From JALYXS01 sp051003795 (GTDB lineage Bacteria; Acidobacteriota; Terriglobia; Bryobacterales; Bryobacteraceae), in the NCBI GenBank assembly GCA_051003795.1, contig JBPCKZ010000073.1, positions 1-12,695 on the forward strand: a DNA stretch of 12,695 nucleotides, read 5' to 3'. How positions within the stretch are numbered: position 1 is the stretch's first letter; every line of letters begins with the position of its first letter. The notes below the pieces were generated by a model. The model was not told the DNA's origin. It saw only the letters and a program-made list of their open reading frames with translations, and made no database searches. Positions 1 through 7,684 of this stretch are shown here, piece by piece. The position numbers and the translations under genes were made by a program.

Positions 1-1112
1 CCGAAGAAAAGCAGATCGACGGCTTGGCCGGAAGCGAGCGACCGGGGTCCCGTGCGGAATGTCAACGATTCGCCGGAACCGCCCGCCACTCCGAGAGCGG
101 TTTGCTTAATGCTTATGGGAGACGGGCCCAAGCTGACTGCCAAATCGCCGTTCACCGCCCCAGCCGCGATTACGACCAGGACAGCGGGGGCGTCGACCCC
201 GCCAACGAAACCGGGCTGCACGGCGGTATCCACCTTTTGATCGGCGGTAATGTACATATTTCCCGGCTGCACGGCTCCGCCGAGCGGTTCCGCCGACACA
301 AGGTAATTCCCCGGCGGCGTTTGGAACGAGTATGTTCCATCCACCACGCTTGAAAGCGAGCCGATTACAATGCCGGTGGAGGGATCGATAGCGGTGACGA
401 GGCCTCCGCGAAAGGGCGATCCATCGACCGCCGAGAGCGTACCGGAAATGGTTCCAAACGGGGTCGGTCCCGCCTGGGGGTAAACGGCGCTCGCGAACAT
501 GGCATCGTCGGCGCCGAGTAGCCGTTGGGAGCCGTCGCCCGGCTGCGTGGATTGGAACATGGCGGCGCTCAAGATTCCGCTGTGATTCGCGCCCAAAGCA
601 TGGCCAAGCTCGTGCGCCGCCACCGATTGAATATCGAAAGTGCCGGGCGCCAGGGTCGTCGAGAAAGTTTTCGTGGGATTGAAGATGATATCGGTCTCGG
701 CGATCGCGCCGCCCGGGAACACCGAATAGACGTTCATCGCGAGAGCCGAACCGAGCACGCTGCGGATCTCCGGCGTGTCCCGGAAAACGATGACGTTCAA
801 GCCATCCGCGGAGTTATTGACTGTCGATGCGATGTCGAGCGGAGCGAATTGCGCCGCGGTGGTGGGTATCGCGTTCCAGGATGCCGCCGCAAGTTTCAAG
901 GCTGCCACCGGATCGCTGTCGCTCGTGATAAACGGCTGCCCGTCCGCGTTGGTCAGGCCGGCAACCGCCCCGTCGTTGATATGGAATTGGACATTTGGAT
1001 AATCCGCGCGAATCAGGGGCGGTCCGCCATTCGGGGCAAAACGAATGTAGGCCCGCGCAGCCGGCGCGGCCACCATCGACATCAGCAACAAACCGCAAAG
1101 TGAACGCGTCAC
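1..1112 (-). CDS. Secreted matrixin-like zinc metalloprotease (3' end beyond window)
   Basis: The frame is open from the left edge to a GTG at 1112, giving 370 residues without a stop. The start is supported by GGGAGA 10 bases upstream and by the signal peptide it creates: basic start, hydrophobic stretch from residue 7, likely cleavage after AARA near residue 21. The zinc site HELGHALGANH has H167, E168, H171, G174 and H177 (HExxHxxGxxH), with a candidate Met-turn at M185 in LSAAMF, so residues 22-211 form a metzincin catalytic domain. Residues about 218-280 read like a carboxypeptidase-regulatory-like beta domain (GTISGTLSAVDGSPFRGG). The remainder looks like further beta-sandwich sequence and is cut by the window edge. 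It should act outside the cytoplasm on protein substrates. The GTG overlaps the stop of the upstream 172-residue gene (GTGA), so the two are probably translationally coupled. The family call is strong; the substrate is unknown. Confidence 0.9.
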   Translation of the reverse strand, partial: MTRSLCGLLLMSMVAAPAARAYIRFAPNGGPPLIRADYPNVQFHINDGAVAGLTNADGQPFITSDSDPVAALKLAAASWNAIPTTAAQFAPLDIASTVNNSADGLNVIVFRDTPEIRSVLGSALAMNVYSVFPGGAIAETDIIFNPTKTFSTTLAPGTFDIQSVAAHELGHALGANHSGILSAAMFQSTQPGDGSQRLLGADDAMFASAVYPQAGPTPFGTISGTLSAVDGSPFRGGLVTAIDPSTGIVIGSLSSVVDGTYSFQTPPGNYLVSAEPLGGAVQPGNMYITADQKVDTAVQPGFVGGVDAPAVLVVIAAGAVNGDLAVSLGPSPISIKQTALGVAGGSGESLTFRTGPRSLASGQAVDLLFF

Positions 1113-1627
1113 TGTTCTAAATTCTCCCGTTTCCGGTGAAGGAAGGCCTCTATCCGGAGTTTCAATTCACGCGCCGGCAGGCCGTTGATAGCCGGCAAGG
1201 ATATGCTTGCGCCTTGCAAGCGCCCATCCGCCGCGACGACATACTCCCCCTGTTCCTCGCCCACGGTTCGCAGGTAGCCGATCGGAGTCTTGTAAAGAAA
1301 CAGAAGCAGGTCCTGGCCTTCGGGAAACTGAACCGTGCCGGGGATCACCATAGTCATTCCATCGACGGTTCCCCCGGGCTCGCTTACGATCACGCTCTTC
1401 GCCGCCGAACCTTTGATCGCGTACTTTACGGCCAATTCGTGATGAGTCCAGATGAATTGATGCGACCGGTCCCATGCCGGCCAGGACCGCACCACGCGGC
1501 CCGAAATAATGCTGTCCGACCGATCCACCAGTTCTTCGAACGACACGCGGGGCGTTGAACTGGCGAAACAAACCGCGGCCAGCCCGAAATTCAAAAAGAC
1601 GACAGCGCAATTCCGATGAAGAGACAT
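1109..1627 (-). CDS. Exported protein of unknown function, partner of the matrixin-like protease
   Basis: The gene encodes 172 residues. An N-terminal signal peptide (residues 1 to about 22, MSLHRNCAVVFLNFGLAAVC) predicts export, with cleavage near FASS. C20 sits in LAAVC, which is not a proper lipobox because of the V at -1. The mature part begins FEELVDRSDSIISGRVVRSW and has alternating beta-type segments: a WDRSHQFIWTHHELAVKYAIKG stretch near 52-73, EPGGTVDGMTMVIPG near 83-97, and QDLLLFLYKTPIGYLRTVGE near 104-123. I recall this pattern from acidobacterial genes placed just before matrixin-domain proteases, but no biochemical role is known to me. The stop overlaps the protease GTG by four bases, so the two are likely co-expressed and may work together as inhibitor, chaperone or substrate-binding partner (inference). 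No clear Shine-Dalgarno precedes the ATG. The gap to the kinase gene upstream is 71 bases. Confidence 0.85.
   Translation of the reverse strand: MSLHRNCAVVFLNFGLAAVCFASSTPRVSFEELVDRSDSIISGRVVRSWPAWDRSHQFIWTHHELAVKYAIKGSAAKSVIVSEPGGTVDGMTMVIPGTVQFPEGQDLLLFLYKTPIGYLRTVGEEQGEYVVAADGRLQGASISLPAINGLPARELKLRIEAFLHRKRENLEQ
1123..1128 (-). promoter_or_regulatory. Ribosome binding site for the GTG start of the metalloprotease
   Basis: GGGAGA on the minus strand lies 10 bases before the GTG at 1112, inside the 3' end of the upstream gene. It supports the GTG start, which overlaps the upstream TGA, over the in-frame ATG codons 11 and 13, which would cut the signal peptide. Confidence 0.5.
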
Positions 1628-1698
1628 AAATCAGGCACCATTCAAGCTCAATTTGACAATCGGAGGAACGAGCGGAAATCTATAGGGTCGCGGGGAGT

Positions 1699-4320
1699 CT
1701 ATTTGAATGGCCCCACGCCGGCATGCCGCAAGGCGTCCACAAGCTGGAGCGCGGTATACGGTTTTTGTAAAAATCGGGCAATGCCGGCCCCGGCGAACCG
1801 TGTAACGGCTTCAGCCTCGCTGTAGCCGGACGAGAGAATCACGCGGGTATCCGGGCGAATGCTCAACAATATGGGCAGCGTTTTTTCCCCGTCCAACAGG
1901 GGCATGCTTACGTCGAGCAGCACGGCGTCGATCTCGCCGGCCCGCGCGCGGAAGATGTCCACGGCTTCCCCGCCGTCCACGGCGCAAATCACTTGAAATC
2001 CCGAGCGCTCGAGCATGGCCTGCGCGGTGCGGCGCACGGTTTGCTCGTCGTCCACCACCAACACCGTTCCGGCGCCTTGCAACCGCGACCGCGCCGCGTC
2101 TTTCGATCGGACCGCGCGCCCCGCGAACGCCGGCAAAAAGACATCGAATTTCGTTCCCGCGCCGACGCGGCTCTCTAGCTTAAGGGCGCCTTTATGTCCT
2201 CTCAGAATACCCAGCACGGCCGAGAGGCCCAGCCCGCGGCCCGAAAACTTCGTCGTAAAAAAAGGATCGAAAATCTTGGCTTGCGTGTCTTCGTCCATCC
2301 CGCACCCGTCGTCCTCCACGTGTAGGCATATGTAATTTCCGGGAACGATATCGAACGGAGTTTTCATGCGCTGAATGTCTTTGGCGGCTAGGCGGCAACG
2401 GTAAGTCTTCACGGCCACGGTACCCTGGCGGTCGCCAATCGCCTCGGCCCCGTTAAAGATCAGATTCATCGCCAACTGCTGGATTTGCGCGAGATCCGCC
2501 TCTATCGCCGTCGATTCTTCGGCAAGATCCATTTGCAATTTGACGGAGCGCGGAATGGAAGCGGCGATCAAGATACCGATGTCGCGAATCGTCGCCGATA
2601 GATCGAAGCGGCTCAATACGAACTTCCCGCGGCCGGAATACGCCAGCATTTGTTTGGTTAACGCGGACGCCCGCTCGCCCGCGCGCAAGACTTCGTCGAT
2701 GAGCCGGTAAGCCGGGTGACGCTCCCCAAGTTCGTCCATCGCCAGGCTGGCGTTGCCCAAAATTCCGGTTAGCAAGTTGTTGAAATCGTGCGCGATGCCG
2801 CCCGCGAGCACCCCAATGCTTTCCAACTTCGCCGTTTCGCGCAAACGCTCTTCAACGCGTTTCCGTTCGGTAATATCGGAGATGATTCCGACAATACGGG
2901 TCCGCTCGCCCTCGCCGGCGTAATGGCGGCCGCGCGCCCAAATCCATCGCGTTTCGCCGTCTTCCCGCGTGTATCGCGCTTCGAACTCTAAATCGTCGCG
3001 GCTCCCCAGAGCGTGGTCGAAAGCCCGCTTTACGCGATCCCGATCCTCGGCCGCCACGCGTTCCAGGAATTTCTGGAAATTCCAATCCGCGGGCGGATCT
3101 TCATATCCAAAGATTCGGAAGTACTCCCGCGACCGGTTTACTTCGTGCGTCGCGGGATCGTACTCCCAACTGCCCATCCGGCCCGATTCCAACGCGAATC
3201 GCAGGCGTTCCTCGCTCTCCCGCAGCTGCTGTTCCACGGCTTTCCGTTCGGTAATGTCGCGCGTGGAACCGGCCACGCCCTCCACTTCCCCATTTGCCGA
3301 AAAAACCGGTACGAAGATATATTCATATTGGCGCGTAATTCCCGCGCGGCTGGTATACGGCGTTTCGGCCCGGAGCGGCCGACGCGCCGTAATGACCTCT
3401 TGAATCTGGGCGTGCAGTGTCTCCGCGAGCTTTTGCGGATAATAAAGCTCGAAGAAAGTCTTTCCGATAACCGCATCCAAGCTCCACTGCCAAAGCGCCA
3501 GCAGCGCGTGGTTGGCGTAGGTAAACCGGCCTTGGAGGTCGAAAATGTAAGTGAAGTCTGGCGTGTTCGATAGCGCCGTGTCGAACACGCGCCATTGCCG
3601 CTCTAAATTCTCCGTGGCTTCGCGCAGCTCTTCCGCCGAGCGCACCTGATCGTCGATATCGGTGCAGGTGCCAAGCCAATGCACGATCTTGCCCGATTCG
3701 TCCCGCACCGGAATGCCGCGCGACTTGAACCAGCGATAGACGCCGTCATGCCGTCTCAACCGGTAGTCGATGTCGTATAGGGCTTGGTCCGCGACCGCAT
3801 TCATCCATGCCCGATGGGTTCTCTCGCGATCGTCGGGGCATATCGCCAATTCGAGCCATCGCATCCCGAGTTGCGCCTCCTCGGGAGTGCCCGTGTAATC
3901 CACCCACTGGCTGCTCAGATAATCGCAATTCCCGTCGGGCAGGCACGTCCACACAAGCTGCGGCAGCGTTTCGCTCAGGTTGCGGTAACGCCGCTCGCTC
4001 TCGCGCAACAGTTGTTCGGTGTTTTTCCCCTGATTAATATCGCGCAGATAAACCGCGAGCCCGTCGTGGAATGGATAGGCGCGCGTCTCGAACCACGTTT
4101 CAAGCGGGGCATAAAACGCTTCGAACTGGACGGGCGTTTGCTCCGCGACGGCTCGCCGGTATTCGCGCTCGAACGCAGTGCCGAGGATGGGCGCAAATTC
4201 CTCCCAAATGTTCTTGCCCAGCAGTTGCTCCCGGCCCCGCGCGTGGATGTAGGTAAAGCGCCAATCGCGATCCAGCACGAAGAAGGCGTTCGAAAGGCTC
4301 TCACTCGGCGCGAATGGCAT
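1699..4320 (-). CDS. Soluble hybrid sensor histidine kinase: four PAS, HisKA, HATPase, receiver
   Basis: The gene encodes 873 residues without a transmembrane segment, so it is a cytoplasmic sensor. PAS-type units lie at about 7-95, 109-222, 245-357 and 373-486, separated by the usual TERKxVEExLRE linkers. HisKA carries the phosphoacceptor H511 in GGIAHDFNNLL. The ATPase domain has the N box with N619/N623 (MNLIFNGAEAI), the G1 box DDGCG at 670-674 and the G2 box GRGLGLS at 694-700. A C-terminal receiver has D757/D758, phosphoacceptor D803 (LLDVSMP), S831 and K853 (LQKP), so all catalytic residues are present. There is no DNA-binding output, so the signal should pass by a phosphorelay or through protein contacts to a partner not in this window. 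I chose the ATG at 4320 (MPFAPSES) because AAGGGA lies 10 bases upstream and the first PAS starts at once. An in-frame ATG at 4407 would add 29 residues encoded entirely inside the YfiT gene. The 20-base overlap with YfiT suggests a shared transcript. The ligand is unknown. Confidence 0.93.
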   Translation of the reverse strand: MPFAPSESLSNAFFVLDRDWRFTYIHARGREQLLGKNIWEEFAPILGTAFEREYRRAVAEQTPVQFEAFYAPLETWFETRAYPFHDGLAVYLRDINQGKNTEQLLRESERRYRNLSETLPQLVWTCLPDGNCDYLSSQWVDYTGTPEEAQLGMRWLELAICPDDRERTHRAWMNAVADQALYDIDYRLRRHDGVYRWFKSRGIPVRDESGKIVHWLGTCTDIDDQVRSAEELREATENLERQWRVFDTALSNTPDFTYIFDLQGRFTYANHALLALWQWSLDAVIGKTFFELYYPQKLAETLHAQIQEVITARRPLRAETPYTSRAGITRQYEYIFVPVFSANGEVEGVAGSTRDITERKAVEQQLRESEERLRFALESGRMGSWEYDPATHEVNRSREYFRIFGYEDPPADWNFQKFLERVAAEDRDRVKRAFDHALGSRDDLEFEARYTREDGETRWIWARGRHYAGEGERTRIVGIISDITERKRVEERLRETAKLESIGVLAGGIAHDFNNLLTGILGNASLAMDELGERHPAYRLIDEVLRAGERASALTKQMLAYSGRGKFVLSRFDLSATIRDIGILIAASIPRSVKLQMDLAEESTAIEADLAQIQQLAMNLIFNGAEAIGDRQGTVAVKTYRCRLAAKDIQRMKTPFDIVPGNYICLHVEDDGCGMDEDTQAKIFDPFFTTKFSGRGLGLSAVLGILRGHKGALKLESRVGAGTKFDVFLPAFAGRAVRSKDAARSRLQGAGTVLVVDDEQTVRRTAQAMLERSGFQVICAVDGGEAVDIFRARAGEIDAVLLDVSMPLLDGEKTLPILLSIRPDTRVILSSGYSEAEAVTRFAGAGIARFLQKPYTALQLVDALRHAGVGPFK

Positions 4321-4849
4321 TGGGCCCCCATCCCTTCCCGCTCCGCAATGCCGCAATCTGCGCCACATGGTGCCTGCCATGCCACGCGTACAGGCCGAGG
4401 CTCGCATCGAGCCGTTGCAAACCCAAATCGGGATGGCGGAAGGCGCACGCGAATTCCGCTTCGCCGAACGATTGCATCAATATCACCCAGCGCCCATGGA
4501 TAGCCTCGAGCAGCGCAAGCGATACCTCGACCGGCGCGGTGCGCGCGTCGGCCAACTCCGCCCATTTCGCTTCCTGGTACGGTTTGACCACCGGTTCCTC
4601 CTCGGTGAGCGCCAAGCGGAAACGAATGTAACTGTTCATGTGGCTATCGGGAAGATGATGCACCACCTGGCGCACGGTCCACCCGCCTGGACGATACGGC
4701 GTATCGAGTTGCTCCGGCGTCAAGCCTTCGACTGCGCTCCGCAAACGGGCTGGCGTCTCGGCGATTTCGGCGATCCATTGCGCGCGCCGCGGGCCGGTAA
4801 TTTCACCTTCGATACGGAACTTGCCGATGGGATATCGCGGATCGTCCAT
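4301..4849 (-). CDS. YfiT/DinB-family metal-dependent S-transferase (bacillithiol transferase-like)
   Basis: The gene encodes 182 residues, the usual length for the YfiT/BstA branch of the DinB superfamily. The four-helix-bundle signatures are clear: YRPGGWTVRQVVHHLPDSH at 52-70 and YAWHGRHHVAQ at 154-164. The predicted metal ligands are a His in 64-65 plus H157 and H161. In Bacillus the family joins the thiol bacillithiol to electrophiles or acts as a metal-dependent hydrolase. DinB proteins elsewhere use other thiols, so the actual cofactor in this organism is open. There is no signal peptide; the protein should be cytoplasmic. The ATG at 4849 has only a weak AAGATGA-like site upstream. The 3' end overlaps the kinase gene by 20 bases, and the gene is divergent from the PSD1 gene. 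Whether the kinase responds to stress that this enzyme detoxifies is speculation. Confidence 0.9.
   Translation of the reverse strand: MDDPRYPIGKFRIEGEITGPRRAQWIAEIAETPARLRSAVEGLTPEQLDTPYRPGGWTVRQVVHHLPDSHMNSYIRFRLALTEEEPVVKPYQEAKWAELADARTAPVEVSLALLEAIHGRWVILMQSFGEAEFACAFRHPDLGLQRLDASLGLYAWHGRHHVAQIAALRSGKGWGPNAIRAE
4331..4336 (-). promoter_or_regulatory. Ribosome binding site deciding the sensor kinase start
   Basis: AAGGGA on the minus strand, followed by a GGGGG run, ends 10 bases before the ATG at 4320, inside the 3' end of the YfiT-like gene. It favours the short kinase start over the in-frame ATG at 4407. Confidence 0.45.
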
Positions 4850-4923
4850 TGCGTCATCTTGTCACACCCGTGGAAGCGCCGCCGACGCCGGGAAAACGAC
4901 CCAGGCAAATTCAGCTCGGATTG

Positions 4924-4952
4924 AAGATAATGTTCTATAGATGCCGATTCAA
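4924..4952 (-). promoter_or_regulatory. Candidate sigma-70-type promoter for the YfiT-kinase unit
   Basis: Read on the minus strand, TTGAAT (4952-4947) and TATCTT (4929-4924) are separated by 17 bases. Each matches four of six consensus positions and they lie in a local AT-rich island, about 75 bases before the YfiT ATG. The boxes overlap the start region of the divergent PSD1 gene. On the plus strand GATAAT at 4926-4931 resembles a -10 for that gene but has no good -35. Confidence 0.35.
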
Positions 4953-7670
4953 GTCCCGTGGCGCACGCGCTCCCGCGCGCCGCGTGGAGACTCATGCCGA
5001 CGCTCGCGCTCTAAGCCTTCCGCAGTTTTGACTCTGCTGTTTTCCATTCCCCTTTCCGGCGCGGCGCCCGTCGAAGCCATCTTCCAGAAGAACTGCGCGG
5101 ATTGCCATTCCGAAAAAATCCACACCAGCGGATTTTCCGTCGCTTCTCTCGATTCCGTAATTGCCGGCGGCGGCAAGCACGGACGCGCCGTGATCGCCGG
5201 GTATCCCGAAACCAGTCCGCTGATCAAGCTTCTGAAGGGCGAGATCGCGCCGCGCATGCCTGTCGGGCGCGAGTTGCCCGCGTCCGATATCGCGCGCATC
5301 GAAGACTGGATTCGCGCCATGCCGCCGTCGAAAGACGCGACCCCCGCGAGCGAGTGGCGTTGGCCGTATCAAAAGCCCGTAAAGCACGATCCGCCGGAGG
5401 TTGCCAATGTGGCGTGGGTGCGTAACCCCATCGACAATTTCATCCTGAACAAGCTGGAAGCGCTGAAATTCCAACCCGCGCCGCCCGCCTCGAAGCGCGC
5501 GCTCGCGCGACGGGTATATTTCGATCTGGTCGGCATGCCGCCATCTCCCGATGAGTTGCAAGCCTTTCTTACGGACGAATCGCCCGCCGCGTACGAAAAG
5601 CTGGTGGACAAGCTGTTGGCCGATCCGCGATATGGCGAGCGATGGGGCCGCCACTGGCTCGACCTTGCGCGCTACGGCGAAACCAGCGGTCTCGAAGGCG
5701 ATGGCGCGATTGGCAATGTCTGGCGTTATCGCGATTGGGTGATCAACGCCTTCAACTCCAACATGCCTTACGACCGCTTCGTAATCTTGCAACTAGCCGG
5801 CGCGGACGAGCAGAGCAAGACCCGCAACAACTTTCAACCGGATAAGCAGGAACTGATTCCGACGGCGTTCCTGCGGGTGGCGCCTTGGGACCGCTCGAAT
5901 CTGGTTGCCGCCGACGTGCGGCAAAATTATTTGAGCGAAGTAACGACAGCCACCAGTTCGATCTTCCTGGGCATCACCGTGGGATGCGCGCGCTGCCACA
6001 ATCACAAGTACGACCCCATCCCGCAGCGCGATTTCTACCGCATGCAGGCATTTTTCGCCACGACGGAAGCGGGCCGGTCGATTGAGGTTCCGTATAAGGA
6101 TAAGGCGCTGGCCGCGACCGCCGCCGCCAAGATCAAGGAGTACGAAGACCGCCTGAAGAACGGTCCGGAAAAGAAAGAGCTGGATGAATTCGAAGCGCAG
6201 CTTCTGAAAAAACTGATCGCCGGCAAGACCGGACTCGCCAAGGGGAAAGAATACGAGAAAGCCGACCTGCGCCTGGAACTCAAACTGCCAAAGCAGCGCA
6301 TCTTCACCGAGGCGGAACAGGACAAACACGCGGACCTGTTGGAAGCCGCTACCCGCACCGGCGATGCCGAAGAGAAACAGGACCTCGACGCTTACGAGAA
6401 AGAGCTTCTGGTCAAGCTGAAGGCGGCATACGCCAAGGCAGACATCGATCCCGCCGAGCGATTTCAGGCACTGACCCTTGAGGATGTCCGCACGGAGACG
6501 ACCGCGAAGTATTTAGGCGATTCCATTTTCACGGAAGAGGAAAAGGCGCGGCATGGCGAGCTGGCCGCCAAGCTGGATGTGTACCGCTTGCGCCTCGAGC
6601 GTTGGAAGCCAAGCGTTCCCTGCGTGACGCAGGTGCCCGGGCCGCCGAGCGGGCCGGATATCGCGTCAACGCATGTCCTTACCCGCGGCGATTACCGGCA
6701 GCCCGCCGAAGCGGTCGCGCCGGGCTTTCTCAGCGCGCTCACCGGCAACTCCGATCCGGCGGTAATCGAGACGGATCGCTACCGTCAGTTCCCGACTCGC
6801 GGCTGGCGCCTGACGCTGGCGAAGTGGATCGCCTCGAAAGACAATTCGCTGACCGCGCGCGTGTTCGTCAATCGCATGTGGCAGCATCATTTCGGCTATG
6901 GAATCGTCCGCACGCCGAGCGATTTCGGCAAAAACGGCGAACGGCCCACGCACCCCGAACTGCTCGACTATCTGGCCGTGAAGTTTGTCGAGAGCGGCTG
7001 GGACGTCAAGGCCATGCAGAAATTTATCTTGATGTCGAATGCCTATCGACAGGCTTCTGAGAATCCGCCGTTCGCGAAGAATACCAAGGACCCGGACAAC
7101 CGCCTGCTCTGGCGTTTCAACCGGCAGCGCCTGGAAGCCGAGGCGATTCGCGACAGCGTGCTCTACGTGAGCGGACGCTTGAATCCGGAGCGCGGCGGCC
7201 CGAGCGTGTTCCCGCCGCTGCCGGGCGATTTGGCCGACTTCGCGCGCTACGGCCGCACCGGCGGCCTCATGTGGGAGCCGAACGAGAAAGAGGCGGACGC
7301 GCGGCGCAGGTCCGTTTACATTTTCCAGCGGCGTTCGCTTCCGCTGCCGATGATGGCGTCGTTCGACGCGGTCGCGTTCAGCGAATCGTGCGATCGCCGG
7401 AATGTCACGACCACGCCGCTGCAGGCGCTATCGATGATGAACGGCGATTTGCTGCACGAAGAGGCCGGTTATCTTGCCAGGCGAATCGAGAAAGAGGCGG
7501 GAACGGACCGCGCGGCGCAAGTGCGAAGGTTATTCGAAATCGTGCTGAACCGGCCGCCGAAACAAGATGAGCTTCGGACGTTCTCCCGATTTTTTTTGGC
7601 GCCCAGCGGCTCGCTCGATGGCCTGTGCCGCGTTTTGTTGAACTCCAATGAATTTTTGTACGTGGATTGA
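4941..7670 (+). CDS. PSD1-type protein: PSCyt1 cytochrome c, DUF1549 and DUF1553 domains
   Basis: The gene encodes 909 residues with the domain order typical of this family. A cytochrome c-like domain (about 44-128) has the haem motif NCADCH (C52, C55, H56). DUF1549 spans about 160-378, with GERWGRHWLDLARYGE at 232-247 and a second CxxCH in VGCARCHNHKYDPI (C349, C352, H353). A charged, helical insert covers about 385-555. DUF1553 spans about 615-890, with NRMWQHHFGYGIVRTPSDFG at 644-663 and TTTPLQALSMMN at 823-834. The family is exported and co-occurs with DUF1501 proteins. Its reaction is not established; a redox role at polymer-degrading complexes has been proposed. The start is uncertain: the ATG at 4941 lacks a Shine-Dalgarno and gives a long, Arg-rich leader before the hydrophobic segment VLTLLFSIPLSGAA. 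A TTG at 5028 would begin directly at that segment. The DUF1501 gene follows after 14 bases. Confidence 0.93.
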   Translation: MPIQVPWRTRSRAPRGDSCRRSRSKPSAVLTLLFSIPLSGAAPVEAIFQKNCADCHSEKIHTSGFSVASLDSVIAGGGKHGRAVIAGYPETSPLIKLLKGEIAPRMPVGRELPASDIARIEDWIRAMPPSKDATPASEWRWPYQKPVKHDPPEVANVAWVRNPIDNFILNKLEALKFQPAPPASKRALARRVYFDLVGMPPSPDELQAFLTDESPAAYEKLVDKLLADPRYGERWGRHWLDLARYGETSGLEGDGAIGNVWRYRDWVINAFNSNMPYDRFVILQLAGADEQSKTRNNFQPDKQELIPTAFLRVAPWDRSNLVAADVRQNYLSEVTTATSSIFLGITVGCARCHNHKYDPIPQRDFYRMQAFFATTEAGRSIEVPYKDKALAATAAAKIKEYEDRLKNGPEKKELDEFEAQLLKKLIAGKTGLAKGKEYEKADLRLELKLPKQRIFTEAEQDKHADLLEAATRTGDAEEKQDLDAYEKELLVKLKAAYAKADIDPAERFQALTLEDVRTETTAKYLGDSIFTEEEKARHGELAAKLDVYRLRLERWKPSVPCVTQVPGPPSGPDIASTHVLTRGDYRQPAEAVAPGFLSALTGNSDPAVIETDRYRQFPTRGWRLTLAKWIASKDNSLTARVFVNRMWQHHFGYGIVRTPSDFGKNGERPTHPELLDYLAVKFVESGWDVKAMQKFILMSNAYRQASENPPFAKNTKDPDNRLLWRFNRQRLEAEAIRDSVLYVSGRLNPERGGPSVFPPLPGDLADFARYGRTGGLMWEPNEKEADARRRSVYIFQRRSLPLPMMASFDAVAFSESCDRRNVTTTPLQALSMMNGDLLHEEAGYLARRIEKEAGTDRAAQVRRLFEIVLNRPPKQDELRTFSRFFLAPSGSLDGLCRVLLNSNEFLYVD

Positions 7671-7672
7671 AT

Positions 7673-7678
7673 GAGGTG
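7673..7678 (+). promoter_or_regulatory. Ribosome binding site for the DUF1501 gene
   Basis: GAGGTG sits six bases before the ATG at 7685 and three bases after the PSD1 stop. It fixes the start at 7685 rather than at an in-frame TTG at 7667 that overlaps the upstream stop codon. Confidence 0.65.
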
Positions 7679-7684
7679 TACCGG

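Noticed and set aside
525..1103. Plus-strand open frame of 192 codons opposite the metalloprotease
   Set aside because: The minus-strand frame contains HELGHALGANH and a signal peptide; the plus-strand product is Arg-rich with no motif.
4321..4407. Longer kinase N-terminus starting at the ATG at 4407
   Set aside because: The extra 29 residues are Arg/Cys/Gly-rich, lie entirely inside the YfiT gene and precede a good ribosome site for the ATG at 4320.
4992..5792. Minus-strand open frame of 266 codons opposite the PSD1 gene
   Set aside because: It overlaps the haem-motif and DUF1549 coding sequence on the other strand and shows no family likeness.
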